A program made the position numbers and the translations under genes. A stretch of 64,000 nucleotides of DNA from Fidelibacterota bacterium. Its GTDB lineage: Bacteria > Fidelibacterota > Marinisomatia > SCGC-AAA003-L08 > TS1B11. The DNA lies in NCBI GenBank assembly GCA_020354025.1, contig CP070638.1, forward strand, positions 455,523 to 519,522, in the 5' to 3' direction. The notes beneath the pieces were generated by a model. That model worked only from the letters and a program-made list of their open reading frames with translations. It ran no database searches and was not told the DNA's origin. Position 1 is the stretch's first letter; each line of letters opens with the position of its first letter. Below, piece by piece: positions 34,836-42,674 of the stretch.

Positions 34836-37622
34836 ATGCTGAGCCGTATCTCTTGTATGTCTAAAGCCCTAGTTTGTCTCTTTTTCGCGGGTCAACTATC
34901 GGCTCAGGTAATCGGAACTGACTCCCTGGCCCTGGTAGCCCTCTACGACAGCACGAATGGGGCTAGCTGGAGCGATACCTGGGATCTGAATACTCCGGTA
35001 AGCACCTGGTACGGTGTGACGGTGGACAGCGAACGGGTGGTTATCCTGGACTTACACCGAAACAATTTGAATGGCGTAATCCCAACCGAGATCGGCGATT
35101 TAACCGCTTTACACTGGCTCTCGCTCGATCGTAATTCCATCGTCGGAACTATTCCACAAGAGATTGGAAACCTTACCAGCTTGGCCCATCTCAGACTTAA
35201 CGAAAACCAGTTGACTGGAGCCATTCCCACGGAGATTGGTAACTTGTTAAGTTTGAGAACTTTGCGACTTGAATATAATCAGCTCACGGGGTCAATCCCC
35301 GATGAGATCGGTAACCTGATCAACATCTGGGGTTCCCTTGATCTTTCTCATAACCAACTTAGCGGTCCCATTCCCACAACCCTCGGCAACTTGACCGATA
35401 TGGAGCTGCTGTATCTGAATGATAATCAACTGAGTGGCCCAATTCCCCCTGAGATTTGCAGCCTGCCTCGTTTGTACCATTTGGATTTGGCCCATAACCA
35501 ACTCAGCGGTCCTATCCCGACCGAAATCGGTAACCTTCCCTGGTTAATGGGACTGGTCCTACGCAACAACCAGATCACAGGGACCATACCGTCCGAAATC
35601 GGCAATCTTTCCATGCTAAGTCGTCTGGACCTCGATAGCAATCAGGTGACCGGACCTTTGCCTCCAGAGATCGTGAATTGCACTGAACTAAACGGCTTAT
35701 TCCTAAAAAGCAACCTTTTTTCCGGCCCTCTCCCCTCAGAAATCTTCCAGCTTACCAAGCTGAGCCATCTGAATCTGAGCGACAATCAATTCGCGGGAAT
35801 AATTCCGACGGATATTGGCTCACTTCCCGGTCTTTTTATGCTGTATCTAAACAACAACCAACTCACGGGATCAATCCCGGATGAGATAAGTAACTTGTCT
35901 AATCTACATTGGCTGGACTTAAGCAATAATCCGCTAACTGGCACCATTCCAGGCGATTGGTCTCAACTGACCGGATTGACCAGGCTGAATCTGAGCAACA
36001 ACCAACTGACCGGCGCCGTACCCCCAGGGATAACCGGTGCCCATGGTTTTCACTGGATATATATCCATATGAACCAATTGGAGGACCTTCCCGATCTCAG
36101 CCCATTAAATAGTTTGACCAAACTCCATATTCAGGATAACCGCTTCACCTTCGAAGACATCGAAATGAACATGGGAGTTGCGAGTGAGGAATTTGTTTAT
36201 ACTCCGCAGGATAGCGTGGGCTTGGAGCAGTTTCTTTATGTCCATGATGGGATGAAAGACTTCACTCATAAGGTATCCGTGGGTGGCACTGCCAACCAGT
36301 ATCAGTGGATGAAAGACGACGGTGATATTCCAGGTGCCATCGAACCCAGATATAGCATTCCAGCTGTGGCCTTAAGCGACACCGGTGCATATGTCTGCCG
36401 GATCACAAACGCCATTGCCACTGAGCTGACCCTCCATAGCCGACCCATGCATCTGGCTGTAATGGAACCTTCCATGGAGTTGGATTCCCTGACCCTCGCT
36501 CATCTCTACCACTCGACCGGCGGACCCGACTGGTCCAATAATGCCAACTGGCTCACCGGACCGATTGCCAGCTGGGAAAGTGTGGATATATCGGATGGTC
36601 GAATATATAACCTCGACCTTGCCAATCGAAATCTATCTGGTCCGCTGCCGGCAACGATTGGTAACCTGACCTGGATGACCTACTTAAATTTCTCCGAGAA
36701 CCAATTGACGGGCGAAATCCCGGCTGCCATCACCAATCTTACGGGAATGGCTGAATTGAACCTCGGCCACAACCAGTTGACCGGGCCAATCCCGGTTGGT
36801 CTGGGTGAGCTGACCGAAACACTCACGGTGATCCATCTTGAGGATAACCGACTCTGCGGATCAGTTCCCTCTGACATCGCAAATATGGATAGCCTGTTCT
36901 GGCTTGATGTCTCGGACAATGACTTGACTGACTTCCCGGATCTCAGTTCGGTCCCACAGTTACATTATCTCTACCTGGAGAACAACCGGTTCACGTTCGA
37001 GGACATCGAGCCAAACATCGGGGTACCTCTTGAAGAGTTTATCTATCACCCCCAGGACAGCGTTGGCATTGAGCGTGATACGACCGTCACCGCAGGAGAT
37101 ACCCTGGATATTGTCATCTCAATAGGTGGGACAGCCAACCAGTATCAGTGGATGCTTAACGGTGGAGACATATCAGGTGCCAACGATAGTACCTATTCCT
37201 TCACTGCCAGGGGTGACATTGATGAAGGCGCCTATATCTGCCGGGCCACGAATACGATTGCCACGGACCTAATCATTTACAGCCGACCCGTGCATCTCAC
37301 CGTCGAAGGCGAGTTGGCTATCAGTGATGAGGCCAGCTGGCCCGATGCCTATGCCCTGCACCCAGCCTATCCCAATCCCTTCAATCCGGTCTCCACCGTC
37401 CGGTATGACCTGCCACAAGCCAGTACTGTCTCACTTGCCGTCCATGACATCCTGGGCCGGGAGGTAGTAAGGTTAGTTGAAAGCTATATGGAGCCGGGGT
37501 ACCATTATGCCCAATGGAACGGCAGGGATCAGCTTGGTCGCAGTGTTCCTTCCGGCATCTACATCGCCCGGTTAGTGACGACGGAGTATAGCAAGTCCAT
37601 CAAGATGGTGTTATTAAAGTAA
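34836..37622 (+). CDS. Leucine-rich-repeat/Ig-like surface protein with sorting tail
   Basis: A 928-residue exported protein. A signal peptide (to about residue 24, LFFAGQLSAQ) is followed by a plant-type LRR N-cap (DSLALVALYDSTNGASW, WYGV), about fifteen repeats of the form LxxLxLxxNQLTGxIPxEIGNL (24-residue period), then an Ig-like domain (VGGTANQYQWMKDDGDIPGA, AYVCRITNAIATEL), a second N-cap (DSLTLAHLYHSTGGPDW) with about five more repeats, a second Ig-like domain, and the sorting tail. The two halves are an internal duplication. Such proteins mediate surface adhesion or binding of proteins. The second Ig unit keeps the same Trp and Cys as the first. Confidence 0.92.
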   Translation: MLSRISCMSKALVCLFFAGQLSAQVIGTDSLALVALYDSTNGASWSDTWDLNTPVSTWYGVTVDSERVVILDLHRNNLNGVIPTEIGDLTALHWLSLDRNSIVGTIPQEIGNLTSLAHLRLNENQLTGAIPTEIGNLLSLRTLRLEYNQLTGSIPDEIGNLINIWGSLDLSHNQLSGPIPTTLGNLTDMELLYLNDNQLSGPIPPEICSLPRLYHLDLAHNQLSGPIPTEIGNLPWLMGLVLRNNQITGTIPSEIGNLSMLSRLDLDSNQVTGPLPPEIVNCTELNGLFLKSNLFSGPLPSEIFQLTKLSHLNLSDNQFAGIIPTDIGSLPGLFMLYLNNNQLTGSIPDEISNLSNLHWLDLSNNPLTGTIPGDWSQLTGLTRLNLSNNQLTGAVPPGITGAHGFHWIYIHMNQLEDLPDLSPLNSLTKLHIQDNRFTFEDIEMNMGVASEEFVYTPQDSVGLEQFLYVHDGMKDFTHKVSVGGTANQYQWMKDDGDIPGAIEPRYSIPAVALSDTGAYVCRITNAIATELTLHSRPMHLAVMEPSMELDSLTLAHLYHSTGGPDWSNNANWLTGPIASWESVDISDGRIYNLDLANRNLSGPLPATIGNLTWMTYLNFSENQLTGEIPAAITNLTGMAELNLGHNQLTGPIPVGLGELTETLTVIHLEDNRLCGSVPSDIANMDSLFWLDVSDNDLTDFPDLSSVPQLHYLYLENNRFTFEDIEPNIGVPLEEFIYHPQDSVGIERDTTVTAGDTLDIVISIGGTANQYQWMLNGGDISGANDSTYSFTARGDIDEGAYICRATNTIATDLIIYSRPVHLTVEGELAISDEASWPDAYALHPAYPNPFNPVSTVRYDLPQASTVSLAVHDILGREVVRLVESYMEPGYHYAQWNGRDQLGRSVPSGIYIARLVTTEYSKSIKMVLLK

Positions 37623-37629
37623 GCGTCAG
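37558..37629 (+). repeat. Sorting-tail DNA, copy B (72-base identity with copy A)
   Basis: Identical to 32636-32707. The DNA just upstream, from about 37510 to 37557, is instead closest to 33705-33757, and before that (37457-37490) closest to 34565-34600, so the tail is a mosaic of three neighbours. Confidence 0.85.
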
Positions 37630-37689
37630 AGTGTTCCCGCAGGATGCGGGGGTGCTGCTAAAGTAGGAAGTGGCTTTCAATGAGGCGTC
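37630..37689 (+). other. Hairpin and second, vestigial tail end downstream of the LRR gene
   Basis: After the true TAA stop (37620-37622) comes a hairpin, CCCGCA-GGA-TGCGGG at 37636-37650, then GTGCTGCTAAAGTAG at 37652-37666 (VLLK-stop), then a flank identical to that after the 33883-34734 gene. It appears to be the leftover last codons of another tail gene. Confidence 0.8.
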
Positions 37690-37765
37690 ACCTAAACCTT
37701 GTAAACGTGAAATATGCCTCTTATTATTTTAGCCCTCGATATCCAAGAAGCTCCAAAGGTGTAAA

Positions 37766-38761
37766 GTGAAGATAATAGCCCTCCTTGCTTGTTTAATCCT
37801 CTGGACCTGTGTCAGTAGCCCGACGCAGAGCGAGCCGGGCACTTGGCAGCTGGTCTGGGAATCACCCGGAGATGGTAGCTACCGATCTATCCATTTTGTC
37901 GACAGCAACCACGGGTGGGCTGTGGGTGATTCAGGGACTATCATCCATACGGAGAATGGCGGGCGATCATGGACCCAACAGCAGAGCGGGTCCTCCAGCA
38001 ATTTGAAGGTGGTGTACTTCATCAATCCTCAAGTGGGTTGGGTTGCCGGGGGAGATAACACGATCCTACATACAAAGGACGACGGTCAATCCTGGCACTC
38101 CCGCGCGCCGGCAGGAGATTCGTCCAGAATCTTTACTGACCTTTTTTTCGCCGATGAGGTGACTGGCTGGGTGGTCCGCCAGCTTGGGGAGCTCCTGTAT
38201 ACAGAAGATGGGGGAACCACCTGGGGTGTACAGCGGAGCTGGGAACAGGGAGGGTCGGCGCTGATATCATTTGTGGATGACCAGGTAGGCTACATTATGC
38301 CCCGGGCCGATTCCATGCTGTACAAGACCAGTAACGGCGGGCAGGACTGGATCCCAATCTCATCGCAGCATTTTGCACGGGCGAAAGGCCTGTATTTTAC
38401 CGATGAGCAGTACGGCTGGATTCCGACCAGTACCGCACCAAGCTGAATGATGGTAAACCGTGCCGACGTGTTCGGTACAGTAGATGGAGGGATCACCTGG
38501 ACCCATTTGGATACACTCCCCTCGGAGGAAGTTATTACCGGGCTTCATTTTATCGACCGGCACACGGGCTGGATGGCTGGGAACAGTTTCGGGATTCCCA
38601 TCGGATCACACATCTTCCACACAATTGATGGTGGGCACACTTGGGACTGTCAATTTGAAACGGAAGAGTACATCAGTTTCCAGGATATATTCTTTACAGA
38701 CGCTGAGCATGGCTGGGTATTGGGCCGGAGAGGCGAGATTTATCATTACAGTGTCCCATGA
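37766..38761 (+). pseudogene. BNR/YCF48-type beta-propeller protein gene with an in-frame TGA
   Basis: Codons run in a single frame from ATG 37766 to TGA 38759-38761, interrupted only by TGA at 38444-38446. Repeats on both sides are of the YCF48 type: VDSNHGWAVGDSGTIIHTEN, INPQVGWVAGGDNTILHTKD, and after the stop GTVDGGITWTHL, IDRHTGWMAGNS, FTDAEHGWVLGRRGEIYHY. Together they make about 330 residues, a normal size for this fold. The second half has no ribosome site. A signal peptide or lipoprotein signal (LLACLILWTCVSS) is present. Either a nonsense mutation or a sequence error; other genes here use TGA as an ordinary stop, which argues against recoding. Confidence 0.75.
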
Positions 38762-38985
38762 CTCTTACTTTACTACCAATGATGCTGCTGAAGTAGGAGA
38801 AAGCTAAGAAGAAAATCGTTCTGCAGGATACGGGCAGGACACGGACTTCGATTTCCCGGCGGGACCAGGAGCCACCGACACCGGCCCCGCCGTTGGCGGG
38901 ACTACCCCGCACTCTGCGGGATTCCTTCCGACCCATAGCATACCGGTTGTAATTTTCTTAAGATGGCTTCTCGGTATTATCCGGC
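38762..38985. repeat. Two adjacent hairpins and a tail-end-like scrap before recG
   Basis: 38779-38796 reads ATGATGCTGCTGAAGTAG (MMLLK-stop), like a sorting-tail end but in another frame from the propeller gene. 38886-38900 (CCCGCC-GTT-GGCGGG) and 38906-38920 (CCCGCA-CTC-TGCGGG) are two small perfect hairpins side by side, of the same family as those after the sorting-tail genes. Confidence 0.6.
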
Positions 38986-41112
38986 ATGGTGAGCGGTCCC
39001 GGCCAATCAAGCCTCCGTCTCGCCGACTCCGTCCAATATGTCAAGGGCATCGGCCCTGTTCGCGCTGAGGCGCTGGGAGAGGCAGGTATCAATACCGTTG
39101 AAGACCTGCTGTATTACTTTCCCCGCCGTTACCTCGATCGCCGCAATACAGCGCAAATATCCGACCTGAAGATCGGGGACCAGGCCACTGTCCTGGCACG
39201 GGTAGCCGGTCAGGGCATCAAGTACACCCGCCGTCGTAAATACTTTCAGGTCACACTTACCGATGACAGCGGTACGCTAGCGTGCGTCTGGTTCCACGGT
39301 GTTGAGTGGATCCAGAAGCGCTTCAGGGTGGGAGACCGGGTAGCGGTTCATGGGAAAGTGGAATTCTACCGGCACCTGCAGATGGTGCATCCGGATTTCG
39401 ACCTCCTCGATGAAGAGGAAGACCCGTTGAACACCGGCAAGATAGTCCCCCTGTATCCCGGCACCACCGAGCTGAAGGCCAAGGGACTGGACAGCCGCCG
39501 GTTCCGTCAGGTCATTCGTGCATGCTGGGAGCGCCTGGCATCCGTTACGGATAACTTCACACCCCAGTTCCGCAGCCGGTTCAGCCTTCCGGAGCTAGCG
39601 GCGGCGTTGAGACAGATCCACATGCCGGATGATGAGGAATGGATTGAGCGAGCTTCCCACCGCCTGAAGTTCGATGAGCATTTCTTTCTCCAGCTGCTGA
39701 TGGCCTTGCGGCGGCGGTCGCTGGAGGTCCTTCCCGGACGCAAGTTCCCGAATCTGGGTCCCATCGTGGAACAGATCTATCGCAGCCTACCTTTCGAGCT
39801 CACCGATGCGCAGGTGCGGGTGATGCGCGAGGTGCGGGCCGACTTCAAGTCCGGGCGGATGATGAACCGGCTCCTACAGGGTGATGTGGGCAGCGGCAAG
39901 ACGATAGTAGCTCTTCTGGCTGCGGCTATCGTGGCGGGAGAGCAAGCACAGGTAGCGGTCATGGCTCCTACGGAAATCCTGGCCGAACAACATTTCCGGG
40001 CCTTTAAGGCCCTGACCGCCGAAGTGGACCTGCCCCTGGCTCTGCTTACCGGGAGCACCCCCAAGGCCGAGCGGACCGGGATTCTGGATGACCTGACAGC
40101 GGGCCGCCTGTTGCTCGTGGTCGGGACCCATGCCCTCATCCAGGAAAGCGTAGCTTTCCGAGACCTAGCCCTCATCATCGTAGATGAACAGCACCGCTTC
40201 GGGGTAGTGCAACGGGGCCGCCTCATGGAGAAAGGGGTTTATCCCCACGTACTGGCCATGACCGCCACTCCCATCCCCCGCACCCTGGCCATAACCTACC
40301 ACGGCGATATGGACGTCTCCCTGCTGGACGAAATGCCCGGGAACCGGGGTAAGGTCAGCACCCAGGTGGTGGAATCCGAGCAAGAGGGCGAGATTTACGA
40401 ATATATGCGCAGTGAGATGGGTCAGGGACGCCAGTGTTTTGTCGTTTATCCCGTGATCGGTGAATCTGTCTGGCCGGAGACGCCTGGCGGATCAGAAACA
40501 GGAGACCTCAAGGCGGCCAAAGCCGGATTTATCCAGTTGAGGGACAGGATATTTCCCGATCTCAAGATAGGATACCTGCACGGCCGGATGAAGGGTTCCG
40601 AGAAGGATGCCGTGATGGAAGCCTTTCAAGCCAGGGAGGTACGGGTCCTGGTTTCAACCACCGTTATCGAAGTAGGGATAGACGTGGCCAACGCCACCGT
40701 GATGGTGGTAGAGAATGCCGAGCGATTCGGTCTGACCCAGCTGCACCAGCTGCGAGGGCGGATCGGACGGGGTCCCGGCGGCGGACGCTGTTTCCTGGTG
40801 CAAAGGGGCGGCGGCGAAGAGGCAGCCCGACGGCTGGACATAATGGTACGCACTTCCGATGGATTTGAGATCGCCGATGAAGATCTTAAATTGCGCGGCC
40901 CGGGAGAGCTATTCGGTGTACGGCAGCACGGCTTCGAGAAGCTGCGGATGGCCGACCTGGCAACGGACGGCCCAATTATCCGCGTGGCCAGGCAAGCGGC
41001 GTTCGACTTGATAGCTGACGATCCCAATATTCAAAAACCGGAAAATCGAGAAACACGGCGACGACTAGTGAACAATTACCAGCACATGCTGGACAACCTG
41101 GGCGTCAGTTAG
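38986..41112 (+). CDS. recG: ATP-dependent DNA helicase RecG
   Basis: A 708-residue RecG, which remodels stalled replication forks and branched recombination intermediates. The N-terminal wedge domain begins LADSVQYVKGIGPVRAEALG and includes the OB-fold (DQATVLARVAGQGIKYTRRR). Walker A is GDVGSGKT at residues 299-306; the DEAH-box is VDEQHRFGVVQR; motif III MTATPIPRTLA, and the helicase C half has STTVIEVGIDVANATVMVVENAERFGLTQLHQLRGRIGRG. Length and motifs are complete. It starts a plus-strand run of housekeeping genes. Confidence 0.97.
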   Translation: MVSGPGQSSLRLADSVQYVKGIGPVRAEALGEAGINTVEDLLYYFPRRYLDRRNTAQISDLKIGDQATVLARVAGQGIKYTRRRKYFQVTLTDDSGTLACVWFHGVEWIQKRFRVGDRVAVHGKVEFYRHLQMVHPDFDLLDEEEDPLNTGKIVPLYPGTTELKAKGLDSRRFRQVIRACWERLASVTDNFTPQFRSRFSLPELAAALRQIHMPDDEEWIERASHRLKFDEHFFLQLLMALRRRSLEVLPGRKFPNLGPIVEQIYRSLPFELTDAQVRVMREVRADFKSGRMMNRLLQGDVGSGKTIVALLAAAIVAGEQAQVAVMAPTEILAEQHFRAFKALTAEVDLPLALLTGSTPKAERTGILDDLTAGRLLLVVGTHALIQESVAFRDLALIIVDEQHRFGVVQRGRLMEKGVYPHVLAMTATPIPRTLAITYHGDMDVSLLDEMPGNRGKVSTQVVESEQEGEIYEYMRSEMGQGRQCFVVYPVIGESVWPETPGGSETGDLKAAKAGFIQLRDRIFPDLKIGYLHGRMKGSEKDAVMEAFQAREVRVLVSTTVIEVGIDVANATVMVVENAERFGLTQLHQLRGRIGRGPGGGRCFLVQRGGGEEAARRLDIMVRTSDGFEIADEDLKLRGPGELFGVRQHGFEKLRMADLATDGPIIRVARQAAFDLIADDPNIQKPENRETRRRLVNNYQHMLDNLGVS

Positions 41113-41123
41113 CCCCCCGCACG

Positions 41124-42014
41124 ATGATTCAGATCGAGGAATGCCCCGTTTGCCGATCAAAAAGTCTTAATCCGGTTTTTAAAACCACAGATTGTGTCGT
41201 ATCGGGCGATTCGTTCGGTATTGTAGAATGCGGCAGCTGCCAGATCAGACTGACCCAACCTATTCCGGATGAGGAGGAGATACTCTCCTACTATGATAGC
41301 GAGGACTATATTTCCCACTCTGAGACAACCCGGGGACTTATTAACAGACTGTACGCTGTTGTTCGCAAGGTCATGATAGTCCGTAAGCGCAAGCTTGCTC
41401 AATCATTGGGGCCGAGCGAACCGGGAAAGCTGCTTGAAATCGGCTGTGGGGCTGGTGCGTTCCTGAATGGTATGAATCAGTCGGGCTGGGAAGTATTGGG
41501 TATTGAGCCTGACGAGCGGATCAGGGATGCAGTGAGAGCAAGATACGGTCTGGCCGTCGTATCCCCTGAGGAATGGTTCAGCCAACCGGAATCATCATAC
41601 GATGTGATCACGCTGTGGCATGTGCTGGAGCATCTTCACAACCTGGATGACTATCTCCGCAAGATAAGCACGTCTCTGGAGGACGACGGCGTACTTATCG
41701 TGGCGGTCCCCAATTACTACTCGTATGATGCGGAATACTACCAATCCCGCTGGGCCGCCTATGACGTACCGCGTCATTTATACCACTTCACCTATAAATC
41801 GTTGACTGAATTATTAAAGCACCATGGATTGACCGTTACAGCGATCAGGCGGCTTCCATTCGATGCGTTCTACGTATCTATGCTCAGTGAGAAATACAAG
41901 GAGGGATTTACAGCCCGCGGGCTGTTGATTGGATTGATATCCTGCTTAAAGGCATTTATTAACGTCAGGCGTTCCAGCTCCATTATTTGCATCGCTGAAC
42001 ACAAGAATCCCTAG
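41124..42014 (+). CDS. SAM-dependent methyltransferase with N-terminal zinc ribbon
   Basis: A 296-residue protein. Residues 8-40 carry CPVC and, 27 residues on, CGSC, a zinc ribbon common in methyltransferases of surface-polysaccharide clusters. The SAM site is KLLEIGCGAGAFLNGMNQSGW; motif II YDVITLWHVLEHLHNLDDYL and VPNYYSYDAEYYQSRWAAYDVPRHLYHF complete the Methyltransf_23 type. It lies 11 bases after recG. A role in modifying a sugar or lipid-linked precursor fits the glycosyltransferase and RmlC-like genes downstream, but is inference. Confidence 0.87.
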   Translation: MIQIEECPVCRSKSLNPVFKTTDCVVSGDSFGIVECGSCQIRLTQPIPDEEEILSYYDSEDYISHSETTRGLINRLYAVVRKVMIVRKRKLAQSLGPSEPGKLLEIGCGAGAFLNGMNQSGWEVLGIEPDERIRDAVRARYGLAVVSPEEWFSQPESSYDVITLWHVLEHLHNLDDYLRKISTSLEDDGVLIVAVPNYYSYDAEYYQSRWAAYDVPRHLYHFTYKSLTELLKHHGLTVTAIRRLPFDAFYVSMLSEKYKEGFTARGLLIGLISCLKAFINVRRSSSIICIAEHKNP

Positions 42015-42179
42015 ATATCGGATTCGGTCATTGCGACTTCCCCAATGGTATAACTGAGCTTAATTTGTACACATCAGATTTCCGGGAACCGAATGTGTAC
42101 CAATGGGAACACCGGCCCCTGAAATTAGTTCTCAGACAAAGACACCATTAATCGAGCTTAATAACCGACGGCTAGCAAC

Positions 42180-42674
42180 ATGACCGAATCTCAAAGCGGC
42201 ATCTCAGATGATCAACTGTTCATTACCCTCGTGACTGACCTCATCACCCAGGCATGGGTAGCCCTGGGAAAGATCAAACATCCCGCTACCGACAAGATAG
42301 AGCGCAGCATCCCGGCTGCGGGGCTCATTATTGACATGCTCGATATGCTGAACCGTAAAACGGCCGGTAACCGCTCGGACGTTGAAGACCGGCTGCTACT
42401 CGATTCGCTGCAGCAGTTGAAGCTCAATTTCGTCACTGAAGCCGCCGAGCCCGAAGCCCCTGTGGAGGAAGCTTCTGATGAGGCGACTGCTGAAGCCTCT
42501 GAAGAGAAAGTTACAGAAGAGGCACCTGCCGAAGCTCCTGAGGAGGAAGTCCCCGAAGAAGCACCAGCTGAAGCTGCTGCTCCAGAGAAGGCCACCGACA
42601 AGGCCCGGAAGCCAAAGAAGTCAAGCGCAGCAAAATCCGGTAAATCCTCCAAACCATCATCCAGAAAAAAATGA
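42180..42674 (+). CDS. DUF1844 protein with acidic, alanine/glutamate-rich tail
   Basis: A 164-residue protein. Residues about 10-88 match the DUF1844 pattern (LFITLVTDLITQAWVALGKI, IDMLDMLNRKTAGNRSDVED). The rest is low-complexity: repeated EAPEEE/PAEA units, then a lysine/serine-rich end (KPKKSSAAKSGKSSKPSSRKK), so the tail is first acidic, then strongly basic. Its TGA stop overlaps the ATG of the DUF2723 gene as ATGA. DUF1844 has no known function; the charged tail may be an RNA- or ribosome-binding extension. Confidence 0.85.
   Translation: MTESQSGISDDQLFITLVTDLITQAWVALGKIKHPATDKIERSIPAAGLIIDMLDMLNRKTAGNRSDVEDRLLLDSLQQLKLNFVTEAAEPEAPVEEASDEATAEASEEKVTEEAPAEAPEEEVPEEAPAEAAAPEKATDKARKPKKSSAAKSGKSSKPSSRKK

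Noticed and set aside
38444-38446. TGA as a selenocysteine codon or a reassigned codon
   Set aside because: The site has no catalytic context, a propeller protein has no reason for selenocysteine, and several neighbouring genes end with TGA.
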